DNA of 64,000 bases from Podospora comata (taxonomy: Eukaryota; Ascomycota; Sordariomycetes; Sordariales; Podosporaceae), in NCBI GenBank assembly GCA_017354895.1, contig CP071495.1:3951001-4015000 (forward strand), in the 5' to 3' direction. This document shows, piece by piece, positions 23,435-34,638 of this stretch. The stretch's first letter is position 1; each line of letters opens with the position of its first letter. The notes below the pieces were generated by a model. That model had not been told where the DNA came from and searched no databases. It saw only the letters and a list, made by a program, of their open reading frames with translations. Both the position numbers and the translations under genes were made by a program.

Positions 23435-25452
23435 ATGGACCGCTCTGAGGTTGGCCGCCAAACAACCCTGCCAAACGGGTGCACCATGGCTGAAGCAGCT
23501 GATGAGAGGACCCCCCTACTGTCGTCCATCAGCGTCTCTCACACCACTGTTTCTCACTCGGGTGCTTCCCCTGACGGCCCTGGTATTCCCAGAGACCACC
23601 AAGGCGAAGACCATGATGATGTCATCCAGCCCAGAAAAAATCGCAGGCGGTTGAAAAAGATCTGGACCTCACTCAAACCTTCGACCGAGAGTCAGATTCT
23701 TCTTGCTGGCTTTCTCATCACCCTGTCTTTCAGCTTCACCCAAGTCCCGTGAGTGCCCCAGCTCCGATGATCAAGTTCCCGGTGAAGCTAAGTGAGTGGG
23801 CGAAATCACGTTGGCAGCATCCTCTATGCCTTCCACCTCATGCAATGCGATCACTACTACTCCACTCACCCACCCTACACCGGCCCCGGTGACCGCTGCA
23901 ACATAGACGAGATCGCCGCCGGCATGGCCACGCAGTTTTCCATCTTGGGAATGTCTACCACGTTCTGCGGAACCATCAACCTGTTTGTTGCTGGCTGGAC
24001 AGCCAAAAAAATTGGCCCAAAGTATGCCTTGATGATTCAGACCCTGGTCCCTGGCATACGAGTGTCGACGCAGATTCTGGGGCTCATGGCTGGAGGAGCA
24101 AAGGGAATGTTGATGATCCAGTGCACGCAGATTATCACGGTCATTGGCGGACCTGCTGGGTATCTGTTGATTGTAAACATCATCGCTGGCGAAGTGGTGC
24201 CCCCACTGAGAAGGACAGCCGTGTTTGGCATGCTGCAGGGCTGTATCATGCTTGGCCAAGGCCTGGGTTACTTGAGCGAGTTACCTTTACTCAGTTGTAT
24301 TCCCCATGACGCTAACTGTGTGACTTAGCCGGCGGCATGATGGGTGATATTTGGGGCATCAGCCGGCCTTTCGAAGTAGCCTTTTGCGCGTTTCTTTTGT
24401 CAACGCTTTATGTGGCTATGGTGGTGCCCTACATTGATGCAAGCACCATCAGCAGTGCAAAGAAAGCTCGAGGCCAGGGCATCTCCCAGTTGTTTACACC
24501 CCTGAGAGTGTTGCTGCCGCAGCGAATCTTGTCTCGGAACGGGACCGTGACGAAACATTACGGACTGATGGTTCTTTGCGCCGGCATCTTTCTCGGTGTG
24601 GTATGCCTGCTCCCGTCTCCTTCTGTGGGTGTTTCTAAGACTGACAAAATGACAACAGCTGGCAACAGGATATGCGCCGCTGCTTATGCAGCTCTATGCC
24701 ACAGCCAAGTTTGACTTCAAACAGACCGAGAATGGCTGGTTGACGTCAGGTTTTGCCTTTATGCGCGGTATGTTTTTAATATTTGCTTTCCCCCGCATCA
24801 TCAACAGAGGACGATGTTGGTACATGACACGGCATCCAGAGGCGCAACAGCACCATGACCACGGCAATGGCCATGAAGAAACGACTCACCTGGCAACCAA
24901 CCCAGAAGAGTTTGAAGCACCTATCGGATCTTTTGCCGAGCAAGAGCCAGTGGACGCGGAGCCGGTCAAGGAGGATGAGGGGACCGAATTCGACCTGTAT
25001 TTCTTGCGAATCAGCCTTGTGGTGGACGGGGTACTGACAATGTGCACGGCCTTTGCAACCGAGAGGTGGCATATATTTCTTGCTGCGTTTCTGCTCCCGC
25101 TGGCGTCTGGGTCAGCACCGGCGGCCAAGGGAGTCATGACTGAAATGTGCTCCCCATCTCAACGTGCGGACGCACTAAACGCACTGGGTCTGGTGGAAAA
25201 CATTGCTCGGCTGTCAACACAGGGCTTGTTCGGCTTTGTATTTGCCGCTCTGGCTGAGGCCGGGAAGCCGCATCTTACCTTTTTTGTCAATGCTGTGAGT
25301 GTGCCGAAAGTGATCAAGACTGTTGTGGCCCAAGAGCTGATGGGACATAGGCGATTGCCATTCTCGCGTACGGCATGCTGCTGTTTTCCCGCTTCCCTCC
25401 AGAGGGGAGCAAGATCGTCGAAGATGACGCGGATGAAGATGAAAGCTCATAG
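23435..25452 (+). CDS. MFS transporter with dileucine N-terminus
   Basis: Five exons (23435-23748, 23818-24266, 24329-24600, 24659-25294, 25351-25452) code for 590 residues. A second in-frame ATG at 23486 (caccATGGct) has the better start context and would give 573 residues beginning MAEAADERTPLLSS. The ERTPLLS sequence is a classic acidic dileucine sorting signal, so a vacuolar or endosomal membrane is possible. About 12 membrane segments are visible, with NLFVAGWTAKKIGPKYALM in the loop 2-3 region, QGCIMLGQGLAGGMMGD across intron 2, and a long charged central loop (PVDAEPVKEDEGTEFD). Intron 2 uses an unusual GTTACT donor, chosen because it alone joins the frames into AGGMMGDIWG. The tail is acidic. 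The arrangement resembles YCR023C-like fungal MFS proteins. Substrate unknown. Confidence 0.82.
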
Positions 25453-25730
25453 GGCTGTTAAGGGGTACCCCGCAGAATGGGGGAGGGTGGGGCAATGTGT
25501 CGTCCTCACACCTAGTTTCCGTCCTCATGTGGAGCTATCGATTGTGTGCCTGCAGCTTCCAACCAGCAGCCAACAATTAATCTTCAATTCCAAGAAGCTC
25601 TTCGGCGGTGAGTCAAGTCGGTGCTGCCAGAAGCTGTCCTCGCTGTCTTTTTCTTCATCAACACTTCAGTCTTTCCCACTCTTTCACCATCTCGTCGTCG
25701 ACCAACAGTCATTCCATCACAACAATCGAA

Positions 25731-28040
25731 ATGGCAGACCAGAGCAACAATAAGCAGCAAGACGAGACCTGGTTTCTCAAGTCCAAGTGTCCAGTTCTCC
25801 TCCCCCAGCTTGACGCCCTGCGACTGTCACAAGAGGATTTTTCCACCTATCTCGAACAGACGCTTCAGCGCAACACCAAACCCGACGTCAAGGTCGAAAA
25901 CAAGAAGAGCTATGCAGCTGCCGCGGCTCAGCCAACAACAAACGCCTTTATGGATGGCCTTCTAGCCCATATTACCGGCGTCAATGACTTTCACCTGAGC
26001 GACAACAAAATGCTTACCGAGAATGGCGATGTCACCTTCCGGTCTTCAAACAGTGTTCTTGTCGATCTGTTCACCGAGCTCGAGGAAGTCATCGATAGCA
26101 ATCGTCTCGACAGCATTCTCACCGCTGCCTGGGCTGAGGACCCCCTCGCCACCCTCAAGATCATCTTCAACGCCCGGTCGATACATCTCGGCAAGAGCTC
26201 GCGCATCTCCTTTTACCGGTGCGCCGGATGGCTGGCTGAGCACCACCCCCTCACCTTGGTCAGCAACATCCACTTGCTCAGCAGCCCCGTGATTCCAAAG
26301 CCGACGTCGGCCAAGAAGCAAGAGAGCGAAGCGGTCGAAGAGGATCTCGTCATGGTGGAAGCCGAAACTACAGAAGAGGACGCCCCCGGCCTTGATGCCG
26401 TCACCGGCATGTCTCATGGCTATTGGAAGGATCTTTTGAACCTCCTCGCTCTTGCCGCCAACGGAAAGCTCAACGTTCTCGCCAGTCCCCGCGACGTTCT
26501 CAATATCAAGTGCGAGACGAAACCATCGGTGCGATACGACCAGGAAAAGGCCAAAGAACAACGCGCCAAAACCCGCGATGCCCGCCACCATCAAGCCTGT
26601 ACACTCTTGGAATCGGATGCCACGTACCGCGCACTTCATGTGACTGTCTCGCGTCTCTTTGCCGAGCAGCTCAAGAAGGACATCGCCCTCCTGAGAGACG
26701 GCGACAACAAGGCCAAAAAGCAAATCTCGCTCTGCGGCAAGTGGGCTCCGTCAACAGACCGCTTTCACGACAAGCACACGTTTGTCGTCTCGACCATCGC
26801 TGAGCTAATATATCCTGCACCCATGTTTAGCTATGACATTGCGGGCAATCGTGAGCTGTACCTTCGTCATGCACGTGAGGCCTATCGAAAGGATGTCTCC
26901 GCCCTCCGCAAGCACTTGGACATTGTCGAACGCAAGCTGTCGGCCAAAACCCTCGACAAGATAAAGTACGACCGCGTCCCGTCTGTGGCCATGAACAATT
27001 ACACCCCAATATTTGCAGCCAAGGACGAGAATCGGTTCATGAAGTACCTCGACGACGTTTCAACTGGCAAGACCCAGATCAGTGGTGCCACTCTCCTTCC
27101 CAGCACTCTCATCAAGGCCGCACGTGAGGCATCAGACCGTTCAACATACTCATTCGGCTCGCAAACCAAGAAGAAGCGGACGCTCAAGGAAATGAAGGCT
27201 GATGTCGTGGGTGCTGCCACCTCCAAGGTGATTGACGGCCAGTGGAAGACACTTGTCCAGCGCATCAAAGACTCTGGCACTCTGGAATCCTGCATCGCCG
27301 TGTGCGATGTTTCTGGGAGCATGAGCAGTCCTGTCTTCCAAGATGGCACCACCCCCATGGACAGCTCCATTGGCCTTTCGCTCTTGGTGGCTGAAGTCAC
27401 CAGGCCTCCGTTTGGTGGAGCTTTCATCACCTTCTCCACAGATCCCAAAGTTGAGAAGGTTGACCTCAGTGAGGGTCTGGGTGAGAAATACAACAAGATG
27501 GTAAGGGCGGACTGGGGCGGTAGCACAGACTTCTGTGCCGTCTTCAGCCGTCTGATCCTGCCCATGGCCATCAAGAATGCTGTCAAACCTGAGGACATGG
27601 TCAAGCGAGTGTTTGTCTTTAGCGACATGCACTTCAACTCGGCTCAGTACGGTGCCGGTCAGTGGTCTTCGAGCTTCGAGCGGATTCAACAGGATTTCAA
27701 TGATGCGGGCTATGAGATGCCCGAGCTGGTGTTTTGGAACCTGGCCGGGGGTCGAGGCGGATATTCCGGCTCATATGACATCGCCCCCAAGCCCGTGGCC
27801 GCTGATCAAGTTGGCACAGCTCTAGTCAGCGGGTACTCTCAGGGTATGCTCAAGGTTTTCCTAGGTGGTGCTGGGTTTGACGAGATCAAGGAAGAGGATG
27901 AGAAGATGGCCGTGGTTGTGACCAAGGACGGGGAGGAGGTCACGGTAGAGCCAGAGGCGAAGCGTAGAAAAGATCCATACGACCAGGTCAAGCAGGCCAT
28001 TTCTCACAAGGCGTACGGCGGGTTGGTTGTGTTGGATTAG
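25731..28040 (+). CDS. DUF2828 protein with vWA-like MIDAS domain
   Basis: A single exon of 769 residues from ATG 25731 (atcgaaATGGCAG). The N-terminal half is mostly helical: residues ~60-200 include GLLAHITGVNDFHLSDNK, TAAWAEDPLATLKIIFNARSIHLGK and RISFYRCAGWLAEHHP. This is the pattern of the DUF2828 family, which is found in fungi and plants and related to TROVE/Ro60-type HEAT repeats. Near residue 527 is CDVSGSMSS, a DxSxS MIDAS motif of a von Willebrand A domain, followed by WGGSTDFCAVFSRL (second MIDAS element) and VFVFSDMHFN (third). TROVE-vWA proteins bind RNA, but the role of DUF2828 proteins is not settled. It is probably soluble. It lies 279 bases after the MFS gene, on the same strand. 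Confidence 0.9.
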   Translation: MADQSNNKQQDETWFLKSKCPVLLPQLDALRLSQEDFSTYLEQTLQRNTKPDVKVENKKSYAAAAAQPTTNAFMDGLLAHITGVNDFHLSDNKMLTENGDVTFRSSNSVLVDLFTELEEVIDSNRLDSILTAAWAEDPLATLKIIFNARSIHLGKSSRISFYRCAGWLAEHHPLTLVSNIHLLSSPVIPKPTSAKKQESEAVEEDLVMVEAETTEEDAPGLDAVTGMSHGYWKDLLNLLALAANGKLNVLASPRDVLNIKCETKPSVRYDQEKAKEQRAKTRDARHHQACTLLESDATYRALHVTVSRLFAEQLKKDIALLRDGDNKAKKQISLCGKWAPSTDRFHDKHTFVVSTIAELIYPAPMFSYDIAGNRELYLRHAREAYRKDVSALRKHLDIVERKLSAKTLDKIKYDRVPSVAMNNYTPIFAAKDENRFMKYLDDVSTGKTQISGATLLPSTLIKAAREASDRSTYSFGSQTKKKRTLKEMKADVVGAATSKVIDGQWKTLVQRIKDSGTLESCIAVCDVSGSMSSPVFQDGTTPMDSSIGLSLLVAEVTRPPFGGAFITFSTDPKVEKVDLSEGLGEKYNKMVRADWGGSTDFCAVFSRLILPMAIKNAVKPEDMVKRVFVFSDMHFNSAQYGAGQWSSSFERIQQDFNDAGYEMPELVFWNLAGGRGGYSGSYDIAPKPVAADQVGTALVSGYSQGMLKVFLGGAGFDEIKEEDEKMAVVVTKDGEEVTVEPEAKRRKDPYDQVKQAISHKAYGGLVVLD

Positions 28041-28574
28041 GCGGCCTTTGGGGGGTTTCGTTTTGTAGGATGGTTTGAAGAACAACAATGTTGCAAAGTA
28101 ACTAGCAAGCATCGTTCTATTGTAAACAAAAGTTCCGACTGTCATTCGTCCGTAACATCCGGAACTCTCTTAGTTTCATCCCAGGACTGTTGGTGGCTCA
28201 TGCCCTCTCTGGTGTCTCGCAACAATCGATAGTGGCGCTGCCTAGCACCAGTACCTTGGTTAAGGTACCCTTTGTCCCTGTTGACGTCTAACAGCGGAAG
28301 CACCGAGACGCTGCCGACAATCTTTCCTATTGCCGGCGTCGCATTCAACTTGGCAAGTCGGATAAAGCGGATGATGGCAGGTTCCCGCGATATCATAGAT
28401 TGCCCCCCCCGATTTATTGTAGATGAATTGGAGACCAATGCGGGGTTGTCTTACACCTCAAGGGTATTTCGAGGTGACGTAGATGCGAGACAGGAGGATA
28501 TAAATAGTTGGAGAAAGTCTTTTATCTGAGACGGTGAGGCATTGTCCGGCCACAGAAGATTGATAGACACCATC
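28041..28574. other. intergenic with promoter of the small secreted protein
   Basis: A 534-base spacer. Apart from the TATA box annotated at 28499, I see nothing specific. Confidence 0.4.
28499..28507 (+). promoter_or_regulatory. TATA box of the 28575 gene
   Basis: The sequence tataaatag is a canonical TATA box, 76 bases upstream of the ATG at 28575. Strong TATA boxes in fungi often mark inducible genes, which fits a secreted, accessory-type protein. Confidence 0.5.
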
Positions 28575-29324
28575 ATGAAGCTCTCCCTCTTCACCGCGCT
28601 CGTTCCGTTGCTGCCTTTCATCTCGGCCATACCTGCTTCGTCTCACCTGTCACCAAGACAGCAAAGGTGCATAGGAGATAGCGAACCTGGCCTGTGGGTG
28701 GTGGAGAATCTCGAGGTGGAATATACTGGCGACGAAGTGCTCCAGCGCGGCAACGCCACGTTCACGCTCACCAACACCAACACTGAAGTTACCGACACCC
28801 TGCGTTGCTCCCTACGAGCCAACTACATTTGTGAATTTTATGGGATCCCGTCTGATCCGAACCTCGATATCTGGTTGCAGCTCAACCTGAACGTTGCAAG
28901 CTTCACCCTGAACAAGACCCTTCCTGATTGCCTAGGGCCTGAGTGGGGGTATGTGTTGACCAATGATTGGGGGCGCACAAGACACGAATGCTAACACCAG
29001 AGCAGCGACGCTTGGATTGTAGGACAAACCGAACTGTACCTTGAATGCCCACAGGAGTGGACCGACAAGATGGTCTGCCAAGACGATGGGATCAAGGGTG
29101 TTGCAGACGGAGATGTGGTGCTGCCCGAAGGCTGGCCGAACGGTCGAGAGGATGAGAAGAGAGAAGTGGCTGCCGAGAACAGACAGGACGGGGTTGATCA
29201 GGTTGTACGCAAAAGAATTTCTGGAGGGGGAAGCCAGGCCGAGCATGCACAGCCCCATCAGCAGACGGAGCGCAGAAAGACCAGACCTGTTCAGCCCGTC
29301 GGTGAAGAGGAGGCTGAGGCTTAG
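28575..29324 (+). CDS. small secreted protein, related to the repeat protein at 12363
   Basis: Two exons (28575-28948, 29006-29324) code for 230 residues. The acceptor at 29005 is chosen because the alternative six bases upstream runs into a stop after seven codons. A signal peptide (MKLSLFTALVPLLPFISAIPA) is followed by a Cys-containing domain. Its pattern (WVVENLEVEYTG, RGNATFTLTNTN, DTLRCSL, and a Cys near the exon end) resembles one unit of the repeat protein at 12363 (for example FTVHSLEYQ, GSYEFTLDLEN, RTVCKS). The C-terminal ~75 residues are hydrophilic and Gln/Glu/Arg-rich, probably disordered. Function unknown. The C-terminal exon is the less certain part, because low-complexity charged sequence can be open by chance. 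Confidence 0.68.
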
Positions 29325-29895
29325 ACTTGCGATGCCAGAAGACTGCGATGCTGTCAGGCAGAGGGTTGATACCTACCTTAATTCACTTTGAATGAGAAGT
29401 TCATGCGCATTGCAGTTGATGATAACTGATGAATTTCACTCAAGTATTTGCTCAATAAGTGTGTAGATAATAGAACCTCCGATTATGAGAGAAGGATGCT
29501 TATAACTGCCCTGCTATATTACATTCTTCTCCCCAACCCAGCTGGATAAAATTTAGACCGGAAACTGGAAAACGGATTGCTTGTGAAGAGGTAGGCTGTG
29601 CCACACACGTTAACCTGACAAGTCAGCCCTGGATGCGTCTCGACTTCTTGGCACCTAAAGGGGCAGGAATGGCGTCGTTATAGACTTGGCGGCACACCAG
29701 ACATTGGCTGTTTATCAATATGTGGCGTTGACAAGATGGAAAATGTCTGAGGCGGAGCAAATTACACAATCAGACTCGAGAGGATATTAAGCGGATGCTT
29801 TTCGCTCATCACAGGTCGAAGTCAGCCCATGACAGTCTGGTCCTAACACAGATCGCGCTCTGGCCAAGAGAAGGGAATCTAGCTAGTCTGACACC
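29325..29895. other. intergenic, nothing recognised
   Basis: A 571-base spacer leading to the GPI-type surface protein gene. No feature is seen. Confidence 0.4.
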
Positions 29896-31167
29896 ATGTT
29901 TCCAGGCAAATCGTTTCTTCTCCTCTGCTCTTTATCTCTGGCTGTCGCTGGGGTAATTGAGTCCTCCCAACAGCGCGGGTAAGTGTCCAAAACCTGTTTA
30001 GCAAGTGTTTCAAAACAAGAATTAGGTAACGAACCGGCAAATAGGAGCCTCGAGAGACGCCTCCCGATTATGCGAAACTACGGAACAATACCCCAAATAC
30101 CTCGCCCTCCCAGTTCTCTGTCACTTTTGAGACCTCCTACCAACACAGTTGAGCAGTACCCATCAAAGATATATTATACCGAGCATACTTTCGAGTTTTT
30201 GAGTCGTTCTACATGCCAAGTAGAGGCTGCTCTTGATACGTATGTCAAGGAGGAGCCCAGTTTCTGCTTGCCAAAACTTAGAGTAGTTGTACCACTTCAA
30301 ACTTCCGAGGAGATTGAGCCCGTCGAATACTTGGACTCCACATACACTTCAGCCATCGATAACCTCATACAAAAGGCTCTCTTTCCAGAGTCACTTTCAC
30401 CCTACCTAAAGCAAGGCCCACTAGCACTCCTAGCCGTACTATCTCTCCCCAGAAACGATCTTTTTGGAATCGGGTACCTGATAGCGAACGACACGGACAC
30501 GTGCAAGAATATGGAATGTCAGAATGGCCTGTTCAATCCACTGACTTCAACCTCGCTGAGACCCATCCCGACGCCCATGAAGCAGCACATCAGCAGGATC
30601 GATGCCTGGAGCAGAAGTAAAGCAACCGCAACCGCAACAAGCACGAAACAGACCTCGGTAGCTGTCAGCGCTCAACCTACGCGTGCACCCACACCTATCA
30701 TCATAACTACTAGTTCAACCGTCGTCACCACCAACCTCCAGGGCTACACAACTCTCAACCGCGTAACGAAAACAGGAACCCAAACTATAACCCCTTCATC
30801 ACCAACACCCACCCCAGACCCAGTCAGTACATACATACTGCAAGAACAAGACAAAGCGGACATCGTCGAGGCATTCTCCTCCGCCATGCCACGTCTCTTT
30901 GATCGACTTCTAGCACCAAGTCCTTCCGTAACGGCGACAATGAAAACAAAAGAGATTCCAGCTTCGAAGGTGGAAAGAAAAATAGTAGAGACGTCGATAC
31001 CCGGGCCTTGGATCGGGGGAGGCAACATTACTGTGAGGTTTTATGAGGCTAATTTGACTTCTGATGGTGATAAGGAAGAGAAGGTAAATGGGACGGCAGG
31101 GAATTTGGTTGGGCAAGGTGTGTGGGGTTGGTTAGTGGTAGTGATTGGGATGATGGTCTTGCTTTGA
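29896..31167 (+). CDS. putative GPI-anchored surface protein
   Basis: Two exons (29896-29978, 30045-31167) code for 401 residues. The first exon encodes almost only the signal peptide (MFPGKSFLLLCSLSLAVAGV). The intron is a gtaagt...tag type and the frame continues as SLERRLPIMRNYG. The middle contains few Cys residues (CQVEAALDTYV, CLPKLRV, DTDTCKNMEC) and an LxxLLAVLSLPRNDLFGIGYLI stretch. A long Thr/Ser/Pro-rich region spans about residues 210-300. The C-terminus is NGTAGNLVGQGVWGW and then a short hydrophobic tail ending LVVVIGMMVLL with no charged residue after it, which is the expected layout of a GPI-attachment signal. A cell-wall or plasma-membrane surface location is inferred. I do not recognise the ectodomain family. 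Confidence 0.78.
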
Positions 31168-32731
31168 CATGGAGGGGACGGTCCACTTCCAATTTCTTCT
31201 TCACCGCCAAAGTAAGTAGTTATACTAAGGTAGGTAGTTAACGCTGAATTACAGAGATATCTTTGCTTGAAAAGAGAGTCTTTTCGGGGCTACTTCTCAA
31301 CGTAAGTTCAAATTATCAATAACTGAAAGATCAGGGAATTTCGTGACCGGCTCTCTCAGGGCTTTTCAGCTCGTCATCATGCCCTGAAATTCAGCATCAG
31401 ATGCAGCTTTTCTACCCGTTATGCAACCCAGGGTTTCAGTATACCTAAGGTAACGGGCCGACTGAGTTCACCCAGACCGCAGCCTCTTGGGTTACATGAA
31501 TCCACCATGATGGATTCTCGAAACAAAATACCCATAGTAGGTACGGTATCCGGGCAAGTATTCTAGATGTCAGATTTGTCAAGTAGGTACCTACTCGGAA
31601 ATGTCAAACGAATGACGTAGTTACTTTATTGCTGGGTTGTATGGAATGTATCAGGTGAAACCTGTCAAAAGTCTAAAGATATGGTTATCGCTGTTCAATG
31701 AAGCCATGGCGCCACGTCATAGTAAACTACGGAGATAATGATGATTGAACTATGCCTTTCAGATAATTCAAGCGACGTGTTCGGTACCTACCTTATCTAA
31801 GGAGCTCACGGTACCAGCCTAGGTGGCCAGCTCGAGTCGACTTGCCAACTAGACCTATTGGCGGAAACCCTTCACCCTCCAAACCTCTTCAAGCCATGGT
31901 GATTTTTTCCATTTGCTTCGGAGAGCCGACTGAAATAACCCCAAGTGAAAATTGGGCGGGAACACAGACTAAACTCACTGTTGATGTAGGCTGCCATGCC
32001 GAAGCCCAATCCTACTTTTATCTAACGAGCCTAGGTAAGTATAGGTATACCAGAGAAAGACAACGCCGTGCCATGCCCCGGATCAAGGACACTAGGACCA
32101 CCAGGCAAACCTGCTTCACCACCGACCCTCTCGGGCGCTTCTTGGCCCAATGAAAACGAGGATCAACGGCCTTTTGTCGGTGCCATGATGGTGCATGGTC
32201 AACCTTAGCATGACGTGCAGCTTGCACGTGTTGACAATTCCCAGCCAGATTCGGTCCGTTTGACTGCGGGCATGCTCCCCAGACCAGCAACTCCGGCCGC
32301 AGACTGCAGTGCAATAGCCCGGCACTACTAACCGAGGTGCGCCGTGCCAAGTGCCCTTCTCCACAGACGGGGTTTGTTGTGGTCGCGGGGCCCCGGATTG
32401 TGGCGCCCACGGGAGTGATCTGGTGTAACGGTGAAAAGACGTTGACGATCCTGGGGAAATTCGCCCTGGAAGACGCACTGAAACGCGACATCGCAAGGCT
32501 TTCGCGAGCCAGGTGGTGGCCTACCTCGGCAGCATAGTTTTTTTTGAAGGGCCGAGCAAGACGCCGACAATGTCACCTCCAAAGATGAAGGCTTGGTAGG
32601 TTGCCGTGGTCGTCGCCATCAAGCAAAAATCTACCTATTTAGGTCCCGGACCCTCGCTGCCATGATGCTCCAAAACACCACCAGCCAGCCTCATCGCCTC
32701 CGAAGAGCCCATCCAGTAACGACTAGCCAAA
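31168..32731. other. intergenic, promoter region of the AA13 gene
   Basis: A 1.56-kb spacer without a credible gene. It contains AAGGTAGGTAG-type sequence at 31227-31240, a perfect 12-base palindrome gtaggtacctac at 31583-31594, and a pair of back-to-back GC-rich motifs at 32385-32396 annotated separately. Confidence 0.5.
32385..32396. promoter_or_regulatory. paired CreA/CRE-1-type motif upstream of the AA13 gene
   Basis: The sequence gcggggccccgg holds GCGGGG on the plus strand directly abutting CCGGGG on the minus strand. Both fit the SYGGGG consensus of the fungal carbon catabolite repressor CreA/CRE-1. The pair lies about 340 bases upstream of the LPMO start, a sensible place for glucose repression of a starch-degrading enzyme. 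Such short motifs also occur by chance in GC-rich DNA. Confidence 0.35.
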
Positions 32732-33942
32732 ATGAAGCTGTCATCGACCTTTTCCATCCTCACGGTGGCCACTGTGGTTCACGGCCATGGTTACCTGACC
32801 ATCCCGTCCAGTCGGACACGTCTTGGCTCCGAGGTAAGAGCTGCAAGCTGCGAGTTCTCTGGAACCTCAGTACTGACACATGGACCCAACAGGCTGGCCT
32901 TGACTCCTGCCCCGAGTGCTCCATTCTCGAGCCTGTCTCGGCCTGGCCCGATCTTGACGTTGCTCCTGTTGGCCGCAGTGGACCCTGTGGTTACAACGCC
33001 CGCGTGAGCATCGACTACAACCAGCCTCGCGCTGGGCTGTGGGGCAACTCTCCCGTCGCCCGCTACTCTCCTGGCCAGACCATCGACGTCCAGTGGTGCG
33101 TCGACAACAATGGTGACCACGGTGGCATGTTCGCCTACCGTATCTGCCAGGATCAGGCGCTCGTCAAGAAGTTCCTCACACCTGGCTATCTCCCCACCGA
33201 CGAGGAGAAGCAGGCCGCCGAGGACTGTTTCGAGAGGGGCACCCTTCCCTGCACCGACGTCTCGGGCCAGAACTGCGGCTTCAGCCCTGACTGCTCCCCT
33301 GGTCAGCCGTGTTGGCGCAACGACTGGTTCACCTGCAATGCTTTCAATGCCGGTGACCGTCGCGCCTGCCAGGGCGTTGACAATGCTCCCCGCGGGTCTT
33401 GCTACACCTCGATTGCTGGAGGTTTCCCCGTCACCAAGAAGATCAAGCTTCCCAACATCAACGTCGGTCACACCCTCCTGAGCTTCAAGTGGAACTCGTT
33501 CCAGACCGGTCAGATCTACCTGTCCTGCGCAGATATTGCCATCGGCGAGGGCAGCGGCACCGTCGACCCGCCTGCTTCGACCACCTTCTCGACTGTCGTC
33601 ACCCCCGGTGCCTCGTGTGCTGCTGCCCCGTCGGTGCCTGTTGTCTTCAACGAGAAGGCCACCACTGCCTATGGCCAGAACATCAAGGTTGTTGGCTCCA
33701 TCGCCGCGCTCGGCAGTTGGAACCCGGCCAACGCTGTGCCCCTCTCTGCTGCCGGTTACACCAACTCCAACCCCGTCTGGTCCACCACCCTCAACCTGGC
33801 TCCTGGCACCTCCTTCACCTACAAGTTCATCAGGGTGGACAGCAACGGCGCTGTGACCTGGGAGAGCGATCCCAACAGGTCCTACACCGTTCCTGCTGCC
33901 TGCCAGGGCCAGAGCGTGGCTGTCGATTCCACCTGGCGCTAA
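32732..33942 (+). CDS. AA13 starch-active lytic polysaccharide monooxygenase with CBM20
   Basis: Two exons (32732-32833, 32893-33942) code for 383 residues. The signal peptide ([18 protein letters not shown]) ends exactly before a His, giving the mature N-terminus [14 protein letters not shown] typical of AA13. The catalytic domain contains [29 protein letters not shown] and QIYLSCADI. The copper-ligand candidates are the N-terminal His, the His of DHGG (mature position 92) and the Tyr of QIYLS (mature position 225), matching the His-His-Tyr set known for the family. After a short Ser/Thr-Pro linker, residues ~275-383 form a CBM20 starch-binding module ([41 protein letters not shown]). The secreted enzyme cleaves alpha-1,4-glucan oxidatively in resistant starch and works with amylases. 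The GH5 mannanase follows about 700 bases downstream in the same orientation. Confidence 0.97.
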
Positions 33943-34638
33943 ATTGTGATTGATGGATGAATGGGAGTCGGGCGGCATCGGGCGTTCGGATTGCATGGGG
34001 GAATAAAAGGGGTCACGAAGGAGGTCACATTACATCGGGCATTGCATCTTTTATCTGTCTCCAACACTTTATACTGTACATATTTGTTCTCTTCTCTTCA
34101 TGTTCATCATTTCTATGCAAGGTTCGCGATGGAGATAGGGAATCATGGAGTGGCAACCCGACGTTACATTTCGATCTCCGCCATGTGCACATGCTCTGAT
34201 GATGATCGCATCCCCGTCTCCATTTCATCACCCCAAGGCTGAATATGGATCCAGACCGTCGGAAGGAAGCTCTCAAAATGGGAGGGCGGCCCATTGCTTT
34301 CCGACCCTGCGTGTTCCCGGTGGCGATTGGCGAACAGCATCCAGGCGTGGTCTCGTCGAGCTTCTATGGCACTGATAAACCCGGAAACCGTCCCGGGAAA
34401 ATCCACCCGTCCATCACCCCGACCTCTCGGGCCGGACAAGAGTGCAGGAAACGGCGTTGCCAAGACGCGCCAAGCACACGAAACCCCTGAAGGGCGGCTC
34501 ATCGACTTCCGCATCGTGAATATGGCAATCAGCTATGTGCTGGGAACTAAACAAAGATAAATACCATCATGGCCTTTTGCTTTTGGTTCGGCCTCTGGAA
34601 GGGGCAAGCTGCTTCATCACAGTCTTCCAGTCACCATC
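33943..34638. other. intergenic, nothing recognised
   Basis: A 696-base spacer between the LPMO and mannanase genes. An agataaata stretch near 34553 may serve as a TATA-like element for the mannanase gene. No gene is seen. Confidence 0.4.

Noticed and set aside
15001-25452. Secondary-metabolite gene cluster
   Set aside because: Two MFS transporters and an FAD oxidase lie close together, but there is no PKS, NRPS, terpene or other backbone gene in the window.
32791-33996. 401-codon antisense frame opposite the AA13 gene
   Set aside because: Same codon-bias shadow; the plus-strand product is unmistakable.
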